Assembly (NCBI RefSeq): GCF_000469135.2
Contig: NZ_CP048117.1
Location: 1,029,501 to 1,093,500 of the forward strand
Reading direction: 5' to 3'
Length of the DNA stretch: 64,000 nt
Origin: Bacillus sp. SB49
GTDB taxonomy: Bacteria > Bacillota > Bacilli > Bacillales > Halobacillaceae
Of the stretch, positions 1-9,264 are shown one piece after another. Under the pieces are notes generated by a model, which was given only the letters and a program-made list of their open reading frames with translations, searched no databases and was not told where the DNA came from. The translations under genes were made by a program, and so were the position numbers. How positions within the stretch are numbered: the first letter of the stretch is position 1; each line of letters starts with the position of its first letter.

Positions 1-756
1 ATCAAAACCTGGTTGATGGAGCAGGGACTGCAAATCCCGATCGAATGTCCCTGCGTTCGTGAGTTTGTCATCTTCCAGAAATAAAACCGTGCCTTCCAGT
101 GACGGCATATACTCTGTTCCTTGGAGGAGGTTGAGCGTGCAGAGATTTCCCCCCAGGGATATCCCTTCTGCTTCGCCTTCATTCAGAACGATACAGCCCG
201 GATTCGGATGAAACGTTCTGTCTTCCTGATTTATGTACCATAAATCATCGCTCCAATGATCAGCAGGTGTGATGCTGATGGGTTTATCTGATGTCATCAT
301 ATCAATGAAATGCTTGAAGGTGTATGCCGTCCCGCTTTTCATTCCGAACGTTGAAAAGTGGGGACCATTGTAGGTGACAAGACCTGTCTGTTTATAAATA
401 CTGCTGGAAAGAGCCGTAATATCAGAGTATCCGCAAAAAATCTTCGGATTTCTACCGATCAACTCATAATCGATGTAGCGGAGCAGCTGATTGCTGTCAT
501 AACCGCCGAGAGTCGTCCACACTGCTTTCACTGCCGGGTCGAGAAACGCTTCGTGCAAGTCCGATATGCGATGTTCAATAGGATTCGAGTGCAGAGATCT
601 GTGCTCATCTGCATAAGTGCTGAAGGTCACGATAAATCCTGCGTCGGTCATCCGTTGTACAGCTAACTGCTTTTGATCCTCCGCTACAATAGCCAGCGAT
701 TCGGCAGGGGAAATCACACGTATTTCATCCCCTTGCTTCAATTTTTCAGGAAACAT
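1..756 (-). CDS. Peptidase S66 (LD-carboxypeptidase / MccF-like), 3' part cut by window edge
   Basis: The reading frame opens at an ATG at 756 and stays open to base 1, giving 252 visible residues. The N-terminal part matches the S66 fold: a start of the type KLKQGDEIRVISPA, a Gly-Gly-Tyr loop (WTTLGGYDSNQLL) near residue 84, and the nucleophile motif GYSDIT with Ser near residue 111. A later LEDD segment would carry the catalytic Glu; the catalytic His lies beyond the edge. Family members cleave the L-D peptide bond of muropeptides in the cytoplasm or inactivate microcin C-type peptide-nucleotides. The MccF and LdcA branches cannot be told apart here. Confidence 0.85.
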   Translation of the reverse strand, partial: MFPEKLKQGDEIRVISPAESLAIVAEDQKQLAVQRMTDAGFIVTFSTYADEHRSLHSNPIEHRISDLHEAFLDPAVKAVWTTLGGYDSNQLLRYIDYELIGRNPKIFCGYSDITALSSSIYKQTGLVTYNGPHFSTFGMKSGTAYTFKHFIDMMTSDKPISITPADHWSDDLWYINQEDRTFHPNPGCIVLNEGEAEGISLGGNLCTLNLLQGTEYMPSLEGTVLFLEDDKLTNAGTFDRDLQSLLHQPGFD

Positions 757-873
757 AGTCCAAGCCCTCTCTTTCTTTTGAAATTACTCAACTATATCAA
801 ATAGGGAAGAAAGAGTCTAGATAAATTTGGAAAATGGATCGAATAGAAGAGTGCAGCCGTAAAGAAGATGCGC

Positions 874-1413
874 CTACTTCTCCGTGGCAGTATTTCTGCG
901 CGCATAGGTGACAAGCAGCATACCATCAGGATAGTGCTTCACGTCTTTGGTCATCAACTCTTCTTCGTGCTCATTATCGAGAAACAGTCGAATGCCTCTG
1001 CCAATTAACGTCGGCTGGATGGCTATTTGGAATTCGTCGATCAAGCCTGCACCAATGAAGTGGTGAATCAACTGGGCGCCACCGACCACCCATATGTTGC
1101 GGTCCTGCTCCTTCGACATAATTTGAATGAAAGGAACAATCTGCTCCGGTTCTAAATACGTCGCAAAATGATCATGACCTTGTCTGTGATCGCTGACCAC
1201 ATAAACATCCTTTGACTTGTAAGGGAACTCATCCGTCAATTCGAAAATATGGTCATACGTTTTCCGACCGAGAATGATGGTATCGATCGTTTGGAGAAAC
1301 GCTTCATATCCGTAATCTTCATCGGTATCACTCCAGAGCCAGTCAATGCTCCCGTCCTCTCTTGCAATATATCCATCCAACGACTGGGCGATGTAAAGGA
1401 TCACTTTTCCCAT
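874..1413 (-). CDS. Dihydrofolate reductase family protein (RibD C-terminal-like)
   Basis: This 179-residue protein has the hallmarks of the stand-alone DHFR/RibD_C family. They are an N-terminal YIAQSLDGYIA strand-loop, IILGRKTYD near residue 47, a WVVGGAQL nucleotide loop near residue 109 and a C-terminal QPTLIGRGIRLF segment. Members use NAD(P)H to reduce a pterin- or pyrimidine-like substrate; the real substrate of these small paralogues is generally unknown. The ribosome site AGGAGG lies upstream of the ATG. It reads in the same direction as the EamA gene but is separated from it by a terminator-like hairpin. Confidence 0.85.
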   Translation of the reverse strand: MGKVILYIAQSLDGYIAREDGSIDWLWSDTDEDYGYEAFLQTIDTIILGRKTYDHIFELTDEFPYKSKDVYVVSDHRQGHDHFATYLEPEQIVPFIQIMSKEQDRNIWVVGGAQLIHHFIGAGLIDEFQIAIQPTLIGRGIRLFLDNEHEEELMTKDVKHYPDGMLLVTYARRNTATEK

Positions 1414-1477
1414 ATCAGGTCCTCCTTCTTAATCGTACTTCAGACTAATCATAAAGAAAAAAGAGGCGAAAGAAAAG

Positions 1478-1502
1478 AAGCGCCCATTCACATGGACGCT
1501 TT
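1478..1502 (-). terminator. Terminator after the EamA transporter gene
   Basis: An imperfect hairpin AAGCG-CCAT / ATGG-CGCTT is followed on the minus strand by a T-rich tract (CTTCTTTTC), just after the EamA stop codon at 1508. Confidence 0.5.
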
Positions 1503-1507
1503 CTTCT

Positions 1508-2377
1508 TCAGGCTTGTTCTGTTTTCTTTGCTTCTTTATTATTACGCAGGAACATGTACAGAGAAGCACCGAAGATGACGACATAGCCGATCACACTCAG
1601 AATATCAGGTATTTGTCCGAAGAGCAGAATGCTGATAAGGGCCGAGTACACCACTGTTGAATAGAAGAAAATAGAGATTTCTCTTGCTGGTGCGAACTTG
1701 TAAGCAATAGTCAGTCCGAACTGTCCGAGGGTAGCAAATAACCCGGCAGAGAGCAGGTAAACCCATTGTTTAACCGTCATCGGCTCATAGAACGCGATGG
1801 TAAACGGCAGAAGAATGACGGTGGTGAAGAAAGAGAAATAGAAAACGATCGTGTAGAATTTTTCTCTGTCTCCAAGCACACGAAGCAGCGTATAGGCACC
1901 TGCCGCAAATACTGCCGACAGCACCCCGGAGACATAGGGAATGAACTCTACCGAAAACTGTGGCTTAATAATAAACAAGGTTCCTACGAATGCGATAATA
2001 ACAGCAATGATCTGATAAAGACGAGCTTTCTCTTTCAAGAAAATCGCTGAAAAAATGATCAGAAGAAAGGGACTCAATTTATTAAGCATGTCCGCATCCG
2101 AAAGGACCAGATGATCGATCGCATAAAAGTAAAGAACGATACCGATTGCTCCTAAGGTGGATCGGGAAAGCAGAAGCACCTGGTTCTCCTTCTTGCCAAA
2201 GAGCCGCTCTTTATTGTAAAGAACGAAACCGAATGCGATGACGGCAGAAACCAGATTACGGAATAATGTCTTTTGAACGGTGGGCACATCTCCTGACAGC
2301 TTGACAAATGCAGCCATCATGGAAAAGCCGAATGCTGATATCAATAATAGGATGATTCCTTTGTTTCGATTACTCAT
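1508..2377 (-). CDS. DMT-superfamily EamA transporter
   Basis: This is a 289-residue membrane protein of the drug/metabolite transporter (EamA/RhaT) type. It has about ten hydrophobic helices in two homologous halves; the second begins around SGVLSAVFAAGAYTLLR. A basic C-terminal tail (LRNNKEAKKTEQA) ends the protein. The start is the ATG at 2377, giving MSNRNKGI and preceded by AGGAGGTCACCC. The frame is open further upstream, but that extension has no ribosome site and is polar. Members of this family export amino acids, nucleosides or drugs; the substrate cannot be told from sequence. Confidence 0.88.
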   Translation of the reverse strand: MSNRNKGIILLLISAFGFSMMAAFVKLSGDVPTVQKTLFRNLVSAVIAFGFVLYNKERLFGKKENQVLLLSRSTLGAIGIVLYFYAIDHLVLSDADMLNKLSPFLLIIFSAIFLKEKARLYQIIAVIIAFVGTLFIIKPQFSVEFIPYVSGVLSAVFAAGAYTLLRVLGDREKFYTIVFYFSFFTTVILLPFTIAFYEPMTVKQWVYLLSAGLFATLGQFGLTIAYKFAPAREISIFFYSTVVYSALISILLFGQIPDILSVIGYVVIFGASLYMFLRNNKEAKKTEQA

Positions 2378-2530
2378 GATGGGTGACCTCCTGTTGTTCT
2401 TAGGATATACAAAAAAACACCTTTTCCATCCTAATACAAATTTCCTGCGAAGAAAAGGGAGAACACTCAAGCCCTGTTCTTTAGAAAAGAATGAGGTATA
2501 CTAAAAGTGAATAAGGAAAGGACGGTTCTT

Positions 2531-2803
2531 ATGATTTGTTCCCATCCGGTTTATTGGAAAGAGCGGAAGATCGAGAATAACAGACAAGTTTATATAGAGC
2601 ATGAAGCGGTGCTCGAGCTGTTCGAGGACAGAGTCCAGGCTCCTGATGAACAATTCACCATGGATCAAATCCACGATGTTTCCTATAGAGGATTGTCGGA
2701 GACGTATGGTTTCTTCTATTTACACACGATTAAGGGTGTGCGGACGTTTATCGTCAAAGAGACGCCCCTGCACTGGATCGAGGCATTCCGGACGTGCAGG
2801 TGA
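2531..2803 (+). CDS. Uncharacterised 90-residue protein
   Basis: I do not recognise this protein. The ATG at 2531 follows GGAAAGGACGG; a GTG at 2507 would add eight residues. The sequence alternates short strands (QVYIEHEAVLELFEDRVQ, FYLHTIKGVRTFIV) and ends in a short helix (PLHWIEAFRTC), resembling a small PH-like beta barrel. It has no signal peptide or membrane helix and so is probably cytosolic. It ends 24 bases before a GNAT acetyltransferase gene and is probably co-transcribed with it. Confidence 0.65.
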   Translation: MICSHPVYWKERKIENNRQVYIEHEAVLELFEDRVQAPDEQFTMDQIHDVSYRGLSETYGFFYLHTIKGVRTFIVKETPLHWIEAFRTCR

Positions 2804-2827
2804 CATGAGTGATAGGAAGGGATATAT

Positions 2828-3394
2828 GTGCGATCGGTAATAGAGAGTAAACGAATATATTTCAGAGAAGTGGAAGAGGGGGACTGGCCGGCCTTCTACC
2901 CGTTTGCTTCCAATGAAGAAGCGGTTCGCTATCAGCCGTGGGGGCCTAATACTCCGGAGGACTGCCAGTTTTTCGTCCGCCAGGTAATGTATGATCGGCA
3001 GCAAAGGCATCGCAGTCGCTTCGTTTTCGTTATTGTGAGCAGGCAGGATGGTGCGATTCTCGGTAATATGGAATTGAATATAAGGGACTGGGATGGTGTC
3101 GGGGAAATAGGGTTCATCATTAATCCTGATTATTGGGGAAAAGGGTACGCCACGGAGGCCGTACACCTTATCTTGGATTATAGTTTCGGTCTATGTGGTT
3201 TGCATCGAATTGCAGCGGTTTCCTGTCCGGAAAATAAGGCATCCATCCGAGTTCTGGAAAAAGCGAAGATGGTTAGAGAAGGCCTCTTGAGGAAGGATCT
3301 TTTCATTAAGGGGAAATGGATGGATTCTTGTGTTTACAGTATGTTAAAGGAAGAGTGGGAACAAGGAAAAAGAAGCGCAGAGCCTGCGAATTAG
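2828..3394 (+). CDS. GNAT acetyltransferase (RimJ/RimL type)
   Basis: This 188-residue protein transfers acetyl from acetyl-CoA. The RimJ/L-type signature is clear: an N-terminal ESKRIYFREVEEGDW, a central GEIGFIINPDYWGKGYATEA covering motif A (acetyl-CoA pyrophosphate loop), and LHRIAAVSCPENKASIRVLEKAKM for motif B. The start is GTG at 2828, set by AGGAAGGG six bases upstream; the overlapping ATG at 2826 is out of frame and hits a stop at once. It is the second gene of a small operon with the preceding 90-residue protein. The substrate (ribosomal protein N-terminus or small amine) is unknown. Confidence 0.88.
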   Translation: MRSVIESKRIYFREVEEGDWPAFYPFASNEEAVRYQPWGPNTPEDCQFFVRQVMYDRQQRHRSRFVFVIVSRQDGAILGNMELNIRDWDGVGEIGFIINPDYWGKGYATEAVHLILDYSFGLCGLHRIAAVSCPENKASIRVLEKAKMVREGLLRKDLFIKGKWMDSCVYSMLKEEWEQGKRSAEPAN

Positions 3395-3413
3395 GCTTCC
3401 TGCGCTTCTTTGT
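3370..3413. terminator. Bidirectional terminator between GNAT and SulP genes
   Basis: The 11-bp arms AAGAAGCGCAG / CTGCGCTTCTT plus an inner AGCCT/AGGCT stem overlap the GNAT stop codon. T-rich tails occur on both strands, serving the two convergent genes. Confidence 0.8.
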
Positions 3414-3423
3414 TTACTTATGA

Positions 3424-4896
3424 TTAATGATTAGACGCCGATGCGCCGGGTTTGTCGTACACAGCAAGGCGTTCTACGAGTTTGGAACTGTCCTTGTTAA
3501 GTCCGACAACGGAAACGTCTTTTTCATGTTCTCTGAATTTGATGACAAGCTTGTCAACGGCTCCGACTGCGGAATCATCCCACAGATGGGCGTTTGTAAA
3601 GTCTATTTCTACGTGATCCGCATCGACGGTGTAGTCGAATTGCTTAATTAAGTTCTCGGTAGAAGCAAAGAACACCTGTCCGCTGACACGGTACACGATT
3701 TTCTGTGCCCCCTCATCCAAGGAACGTTCGACATGTACTTTAGATATTTTAGCAGCGAAGAAAATCGCGCTCAAAAGTACACCCGCAAGGACACCGCGTG
3801 ATAAATCGTGCGTCATGACGACAGTACCGACTGTAATGACCATCACGGCTGTATCGGTAATCGGTGCCTTATGAAATTTAGTTAAGGAAGACCAGTCGAA
3901 GGTTCCGACCGAAACCATGATCATAACACCTACGAGCACAGCCATCGGTATTTGTACAAGCAGATCGTTAAATACGATGATCAGCAGCATCATGAAGATG
4001 CCGGCAACTAAAGTAGACAATCGTCCACGTCCGCCGGAAGAGACGTTGATGACAGATTGGCCAATCATCGCACAACCGGCCATACCACCGAAAAGGCCGG
4101 AGACAACGTTAGCGACCCCTTGGCCGCGAGCTTCTTTGTTCTTATCGCTTTCCGTGTCTGTCATATCGTCAACGATTTGAGCAGTAAGCAGGGACTCTAG
4201 CAACCCGACGAAGGCTAAAGCCAGGGAAATCGGAAAGATGATCTGTAATGTCTCAAACGTCAACGGAATGTCAGGCAGTAGGAAAACGGGGAGGGTACTG
4301 GACAATTCCCCCATGTCTCCTACCGTTTTAAGTCCTGTCCCTGTTGTAATGGCGATGATTGTCATCACGATGATGGCAACGAGCGGGGACGGCACAGCTT
4401 TTGTGAACCTGGGCAGAATATAGATGATAGCCAGTGAACCTGCAACCATCGCATACATCGCCAACCCTGCTCCTTCAAAGTGAACGAGCTGAGAGGAGAA
4501 AATAAGGATGGCCAGTGCATTCACAAATCCGACCATGACGGAGCGCGGAATAAAGCGCATGAACCGGCCGATTTTCAGAACACCAAGCAGAAACTGCAGG
4601 ATACCTGTCAGAATTGTGGCGGCAAGCAGATACTCGAGTCCGTAATCTTTGACCAGAGTAACCATCAAAACAGCCATCGCACCTGTAGCAGCGGATATCA
4701 TCCCGGGACGTCCGCCGATGAATGCGATGACGACAGCGATACAGAAGGAAGCGTACAAACCTACCATGGGGTCGACTCCAGCTATGATAGAGAATGCGAT
4801 TGCCTCAGGGATGAGCGCCATAGCGACGACCAAGCCTGAGAGCACATCGTTTTTTACGTTTCCAAACCATTGTTGTTTAATTGTAAGAGTGTTCAA
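3424..4896 (-). CDS. SulP-family anion transporter with STAS domain
   Basis: The 490-residue product has the SulP architecture: about 10-14 hydrophobic helices from residue ~20 ([20 protein letters not shown], the family signature) to ~385. A cytosolic STAS domain follows ([17 protein letters not shown], then [13 protein letters not shown]). SulP proteins import sulfate, bicarbonate or other anions, often with Na+ or H+. The TTG start at 4896 sits five bases after AGAGGTG; an ATG 12 codons upstream has a weaker site. The gene is divergent from a UspA gene 240 bases away, a pairing that suggests but does not prove joint function. Confidence 0.88.
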   Translation of the reverse strand: MNTLTIKQQWFGNVKNDVLSGLVVAMALIPEAIAFSIIAGVDPMVGLYASFCIAVVIAFIGGRPGMISAATGAMAVLMVTLVKDYGLEYLLAATILTGILQFLLGVLKIGRFMRFIPRSVMVGFVNALAILIFSSQLVHFEGAGLAMYAMVAGSLAIIYILPRFTKAVPSPLVAIIVMTIIAITTGTGLKTVGDMGELSSTLPVFLLPDIPLTFETLQIIFPISLALAFVGLLESLLTAQIVDDMTDTESDKNKEARGQGVANVVSGLFGGMAGCAMIGQSVINVSSGGRGRLSTLVAGIFMMLLIIVFNDLLVQIPMAVLVGVMIMVSVGTFDWSSLTKFHKAPITDTAVMVITVGTVVMTHDLSRGVLAGVLLSAIFFAAKISKVHVERSLDEGAQKIVYRVSGQVFFASTENLIKQFDYTVDADHVEIDFTNAHLWDDSAVGAVDKLVIKFREHEKDVSVVGLNKDSSKLVERLAVYDKPGASASNH

Positions 4897-5137
4897 TCGT
4901 GCACCTCTTTCCTTGTTATTTGAACTGTCCATGACAGTCCTTCATTCCGGCAAGAACGATGAGATTATAACACTTATTCCAGATGAAACATAATGCGATG
5001 TAAGCGTGAAAATCCTGTTCATGCGCTTATATTCTTATCTTTACTCTTTTATTCTCTGTTTTTCGCAATTCGGATAGTGGGGTGAATATACGTGGAAACA
5101 ATCATGGTAGAATAAGGATAAGAAGGGGGGAGGAACC

Positions 5138-5557
5138 ATGTTCGCGAAGATATTAGTTGCTGCTGACGGATCCAAGCACTCGTTCCGGGCTGCAGAAAAA
5201 GCGGGGGAGCTTGCAGCAATGCAGGAAGATGCGGAGGTGACCGTTCTTTACGTAGTGGATAAAGAGAAAGCGAAGTCGGATGTGTTAAATGCTGGTGACA
5301 AGGAGACAATCGATCAAAGGAGAAAGGAAAGGCTTCAACCTGTGGAAGCTATTTATAAGGAAAAAGAGGTCCCTTTTCAAACGGTCATCTGTCATGGGGA
5401 CCCTGGTCCGACTATCGTAACCTACGCTAACACGGAAGCCTTCGACCTCCTTGTTATCGGGAGCCGGGGATTGAATACTGTGCAGGAAATGGTGCTGGGA
5501 AGTGTGAGCCATAAAGTAGCGAAGCGTGCCGACTGCCCTGTCATGATCGTCAAATGA
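5138..5557 (+). CDS. Universal stress protein UspA
   Basis: This 139-residue single Usp domain opens with KILVAADGSKHS and carries the full ATP-binding motif G-2x-G-9x-G-S (GSRGLNTVQEMVLGS) near residues 110-124. The C-terminal strand is ADCPVMIVK. This is an ATP-binding Usp and is probably a cytosolic dimer. The start is set by AAGGGGGGAGGAACC before the ATG. It stands alone, divergent from the SulP gene. A GTTTTT...GGGGTGA pattern upstream vaguely resembles a sigma-B promoter but is too poor to call. Confidence 0.92.
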   Translation: MFAKILVAADGSKHSFRAAEKAGELAAMQEDAEVTVLYVVDKEKAKSDVLNAGDKETIDQRRKERLQPVEAIYKEKEVPFQTVICHGDPGPTIVTYANTEAFDLLVIGSRGLNTVQEMVLGSVSHKVAKRADCPVMIVK

Positions 5558-5579
5558 AGAGAAAGGCTGTTTCAGTAAT

Positions 5580-5608
5580 AAAAGGCATGGGGAGTCCCCA
5601 TGCCTTTT
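5580..5608. terminator. Bidirectional terminator, uspA / ABC permease
   Basis: A perfect 13-bp stem, AAAAGGCATGGGG / CCCCATGCCTTTT, with a 3-base loop lies between convergent genes. It supplies T runs in both directions. Confidence 0.9.
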
Positions 5609-5610
5609 GA

Positions 5611-7248
5611 TCAGCTGATTTTATGATACTTCTCTCTGACCATTTTATTTAATAGGAGATGGCCGAGGGTGATTAAGAGTAATAGGAAAGCAAGTACGAT
5701 TCCGGTAGTCATCCAAAGTCCTTCCAGGCTGCTGTGCCACAGGAAGAAGATGAACAATCCGAATAGGACTGCTTCGACAGCGAGAGGTACAATCGTAATG
5801 AACCGGCCCTTGAATACTTCCCGTTCATCTGTCCAATTCAATTTCGGACTGTACAGGTCGATCAGCATTCCCCCGATGCCGGCAAGCCAGCTCATAGCCA
5901 GGGAAAGAAGGAACCAGATCCCCCAGATAAGCAGTGGAACTTTGAGTACGATCAGCGCCCCGGCACTGATAATGACCAACGTGAGCAGGTTCATCGTAAA
6001 GGAAGTCCACAGCTTACTGAAGATGACAAGCTTTGGCTGGATGGGTAAGTATAAATGATTAAACCAGCTCTTCCCGTCCCGGGAGATAGAAGAAAAGGAA
6101 GCTGGATTAACTCCAAGAGCAATGACAGCTACACCAAATGTCCCCAGTATGGCTTTTTTACCGGGAATATCAGCTAACTGTTGGCCGAAGCCGGCCATCG
6201 GACCATTCATATCCATTAGAAGGATGACGATCAAAAACACAGGAAAGAACAGGCTCTGCACGAAAATCTGTGTAAAGAACGTCGGTGTCCGAAAGATGAC
6301 CCGCATCTCTTTCTGCCATAAACGAAGAAGAAGTGGACGTCTTTGCAGGCTTTTATCAAAATCTTCGGATTGGAAAGTGCTGCGTCTTCCGCCGGATAGT
6401 CCAAGCACCCCGCGGAAGTAAAGTTTCTGACCTATGGAAGCGAATAGAATAACAGCGGCGATCGCCAAGGCAATCATCAGCAGCAGGTAAAGGATCCCTC
6501 CCACACTGGCAGGTTCTGTAAGGGCGATACTGCTGAAATAAGCAGTCGGAACGAATTTCGTTACCATTTCCAGAAGGCCGTTCTGCTCAAGGAGCAGAGC
6601 AGCTATGTCGCTGTTTGTCCCACCATCCATACGGATAAGGACATTGATACCGATAGCAAATACAAAACCAAGCATTCCGACGATGATTTTCGTGCGGTCT
6701 TTGTTCTTAGAAATATTAGCGAAACGCATGATGAACATGACCAGTATCGACGTCACGACGAACGGAATGATCGGTGTAATCACCCACATGATTATGGAAA
6801 AAAAGTAATAAAGCACGCCGGCTCCGCTGTTCAACCCGTAAAAGATTAACGAAGGCAGCAGCAAAGCTGTATTTAATAAGTATAAAGAAAGAAAAGGGAC
6901 AGCCGATTTCCCAAACAGGATTTGATATGGCTGTAAAGGAAGAGGAATAAAGGATTCAACGTCTTCCGCAAAATAAAATGAACTCAGAACCGTCCCAATG
7001 CTTAAGAAAAAGAACAAAATCGTCATCAACACAAATAAAAGTCCGAGAATAAGATTTTCCATACCGAGCGGCTCAAAGGCGGTGTACATATTGCCTATGA
7101 TACCGTTGAGAAAATAAAGGATCATTAATCCGAAGGGGATGAGTGCAATAACGAGAAAACCGTAGCCCAGCTTTTCACTATTGCTCTTCCCCTGCATGGA
7201 GAGCTGCATTTTCAACATGGCTTTCGTCAGGATCCACGCTTTATTCAT
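5611..7248 (-). CDS. ABC exporter permease (large ABC-2-like subunit)
   Basis: The 545-residue product has about a dozen hydrophobic segments and is the membrane partner of the ATPase encoded just upstream; the two genes overlap by 8 bases. It lacks a long extracellular loop. Its features (an SFYFAEDVESFIPLPLQPYQI loop near residue 90 and an RLWQKEMRVIFRTPTFFTQIF amphipathic entry helix near residue 310) recall the putative ABC exporter family of Firmicutes rather than classic NatB. The substrate is unknown. The ATG at 7248 follows GGAGTTGACGGAAA, within the end of the ATPase gene. Confidence 0.8.
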   Translation of the reverse strand: MNKAWILTKAMLKMQLSMQGKSNSEKLGYGFLVIALIPFGLMILYFLNGIIGNMYTAFEPLGMENLILGLLFVLMTILFFFLSIGTVLSSFYFAEDVESFIPLPLQPYQILFGKSAVPFLSLYLLNTALLLPSLIFYGLNSGAGVLYYFFSIIMWVITPIIPFVVTSILVMFIMRFANISKNKDRTKIIVGMLGFVFAIGINVLIRMDGGTNSDIAALLLEQNGLLEMVTKFVPTAYFSSIALTEPASVGGILYLLLMIALAIAAVILFASIGQKLYFRGVLGLSGGRRSTFQSEDFDKSLQRRPLLLRLWQKEMRVIFRTPTFFTQIFVQSLFFPVFLIVILLMDMNGPMAGFGQQLADIPGKKAILGTFGVAVIALGVNPASFSSISRDGKSWFNHLYLPIQPKLVIFSKLWTSFTMNLLTLVIISAGALIVLKVPLLIWGIWFLLSLAMSWLAGIGGMLIDLYSPKLNWTDEREVFKGRFITIVPLAVEAVLFGLFIFFLWHSSLEGLWMTTGIVLAFLLLLITLGHLLLNKMVREKYHKIS

Positions 7249-7963
7249 TTTCCGTCAACTCCAGGAACAGCCTTTCCAGGTTGTCATCTTCTTTGAACTG
7301 CTGCCGCATTTCCGTCATATTGCCTTGGAACTGGACATGGCCGTTATGTATAATAGCTACCTCATCACAAAGCTGCTCCACCACTTCTAAGACGTGTGTC
7401 GAGAAGAAGACGATCTTCCCTCTGGCGGCATGGTCACGCATCAGCTCTTTCAATGTATAAGCGGACTTTGGATCGAGTCCTGTCAAAGGTTCATCCAGAA
7501 TCCACACATCCGGGTCGTGCAGCAGCACGCCGGTGACGACTATTTTCTGCTTCATCCCATGAGAGTAGGTTTGAATATGGTCATTCAGTGCATCATAAAT
7601 ACCAAAGCTTTTTGTAAGTTCATCGATTCTCCGGCGTCGTAAATCCTCTGGAACCTCGAAAATATCGGCAATGAAGTTTAAGTATTCGATTCCTTTCAGG
7701 CGGAGAAATATATCAGAGCGGTCCGGAACATATCCGAAGAGGCGCTTCGCTTTCATTGGATCTTTTGATATATCAACCCCGTTCAGGGTAATGCTCCCAT
7801 CATCGATCGGAAGAATACCTGTCATCATTTTAATAGTCGTCGATTTGCCGGCGCCGTTTGGTCCTAAAAATCCGAAGATCTTCCCGTCAGGAATGGAGAG
7901 GTCCAGTTCCCGGACCGCCTGTTTGCCGGCGAAGCTCTTGGATATCCGGTTGATTTCTATCAT
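7241..7963 (-). CDS. ABC transporter ATP-binding protein
   Basis: This 240-residue ATPase of the CcmA/NatA class has Walker A GPNGAGKST (about residues 35-43), signature YSHGMKQK, Walker B VWILDEPLTGLD and the switch-His strand FFSTHVLE. It energises the 545-residue permease encoded downstream with an 8-base overlap. The start is set by AAAGGAGTAGATAAAT. Transport direction is probably export, judged from the ATPase class; the cargo is not evident. Confidence 0.92.
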   Translation of the reverse strand: MIEINRISKSFAGKQAVRELDLSIPDGKIFGFLGPNGAGKSTTIKMMTGILPIDDGSITLNGVDISKDPMKAKRLFGYVPDRSDIFLRLKGIEYLNFIADIFEVPEDLRRRRIDELTKSFGIYDALNDHIQTYSHGMKQKIVVTGVLLHDPDVWILDEPLTGLDPKSAYTLKELMRDHAARGKIVFFSTHVLEVVEQLCDEVAIIHNGHVQFQGNMTEMRQQFKEDDNLERLFLELTENE

Positions 7964-8029
7964 ATTTATCTACTCCTTTTATCAACAAGTTCTCACTACA
8001 TGTACGGTCGAGGGCCGGGAAACGTTTCA

Positions 8030-8533
8030 TTATGTAAGGAAGCACTCCATATGCTCTTCATCAAGGTACCGTTTCTCCAGTTTGACCGCATGTTTCTCCG
8101 TACCGTATGTCTTGAATCCAACCTTGGCGTAAAGTCTTTTTGCTGCTTTGTTTTCTGTGACGACGGAAAGGTGAAGCAGTTCGATGCGGATGGCTTTGGC
8201 GAATTGCATCACTTCGTTCATCAGCATTTCCCCGCCGCCCGATCCGCGGATGGAAGGTGTGACATACATGGCTACGATATTTGCTTTATGTAAGTACTTT
8301 GGATGCGTTTCTTTGACAAGGGTGACAACTCCGGACAGTTTTCCGTCTGAGAAAAGTCCGAATGTCCTGGAAAGATCGTTGTCCAGTCTATCTGCCGTTG
8401 TTGGAATAGGGTCCGGTCGCTGTTTCTCCTGGGCGTAGGTGGTGAGGAAAGCGTCCGGGTTTGTCAGCAGTGCTTCGAGTCGGAGTTCATAATAGTCCGC
8501 TGCATCTTTCCCGTTCAGTTCTCTAACTTGCAT
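8030..8533 (-). CDS. GNAT acetyltransferase
   Basis: The 167-residue GNAT-fold protein starts [22 protein letters not shown], has the acetyl-CoA loop at [20 protein letters not shown] near residues 90-108, and ends with [17 protein letters not shown]. It groups by eye with the YjaB/PhnO-like small acetyltransferases. GGGGGAATTCG precedes the ATG. It is monocistronic and divergent from the maa gene. The substrate is unknown. Confidence 0.87.
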   Translation of the reverse strand: MQVRELNGKDAADYYELRLEALLTNPDAFLTTYAQEKQRPDPIPTTADRLDNDLSRTFGLFSDGKLSGVVTLVKETHPKYLHKANIVAMYVTPSIRGSGGGEMLMNEVMQFAKAIRIELLHLSVVTENKAAKRLYAKVGFKTYGTEKHAVKLEKRYLDEEHMECFLT

Positions 8534-8622
8534 CGAATTCCCCCTTAGTAGTGGTTCCTAGACTAGCTGAAAACTATGGTAAAGTAAAGAAAGAAATGGA
8601 AACCTATGACGGAGGTGCGAGA

Positions 8623-9177
8623 ATGACGGAAAAAGAAAAGATGTTAGCTGGAGAATTATACGAATCGTGGGATGATCAACTCGTTGTGGAGCGGTCGCGG
8701 GCGAGACAGCTCACCTACGCGTTGAACCATACGAAAGAGTCTGAATCCCATTATAGGAATCAATTGCTGCACGACCTTTTCGGATCCATTGAAGGAGAAA
8801 TGAGCCTGGAGCCTCCGTTCCATTGTGATTACGGCTCCAACATCCACGTCGGGGACGGTTTCTTTGCAAATTTTGGATGTATCTTTCTGGATGTATGCGC
8901 GATTACAATTGGAAAAAGGGTACTGCTTGGCCCGCAGGTGCAGATTTATACCGCTACCCACCCGATGGACAGAAAAACAAGAGCAAGCGGGCTGGAATCG
9001 GGAAAGCCGGTCACCATTGGAGATGATGTATGGATCGGTGGTAATGCCGTCATCTGTCCCGGGGTTACAATCGGTGATAATGTCATAATTGGTGCCGGCG
9101 CTGTCGTAACGAAAGACGTTCCTTCCGATGTTTTCATTGGAGGAAACCCTGCGTCTATCATTAAAGAAGTGGAATAA
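8623..9177 (+). CDS. maa: Maltose/sugar O-acetyltransferase
   Basis: The 184-residue hexapeptide-repeat acetyltransferase begins with the Maa domain ([20 protein letters not shown]). The left-handed beta helix follows, with hexad repeats such as [24 protein letters not shown] and the catalytic-His region TATHPMD. It transfers acetyl from acetyl-CoA to maltose, glucose or similar sugars as a trimer. The ATG at 8623 is chosen because GGAGGTGCGAG lies just before it; the frame is open 24 codons further upstream without a ribosome site. Confidence 0.88.
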   Translation: MTEKEKMLAGELYESWDDQLVVERSRARQLTYALNHTKESESHYRNQLLHDLFGSIEGEMSLEPPFHCDYGSNIHVGDGFFANFGCIFLDVCAITIGKRVLLGPQVQIYTATHPMDRKTRASGLESGKPVTIGDDVWIGGNAVICPGVTIGDNVIIGAGAVVTKDVPSDVFIGGNPASIIKEVE

Positions 9178-9264
9178 GGGCTATGGGTGGTCGTTCTTTC
9201 ATTTTTTCGTTATCATACTATATGGTGAACACATACGTAAGAAGATAGAAAGGGTTGAACCTAA

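Noticed and set aside
5060-5100. Sigma-B-like promoter before uspA (GTTTTT...GGGGTGA)
   Set aside because: The -10 is GGGGTGA rather than GGGTAT and the spacing is long; too weak to annotate.
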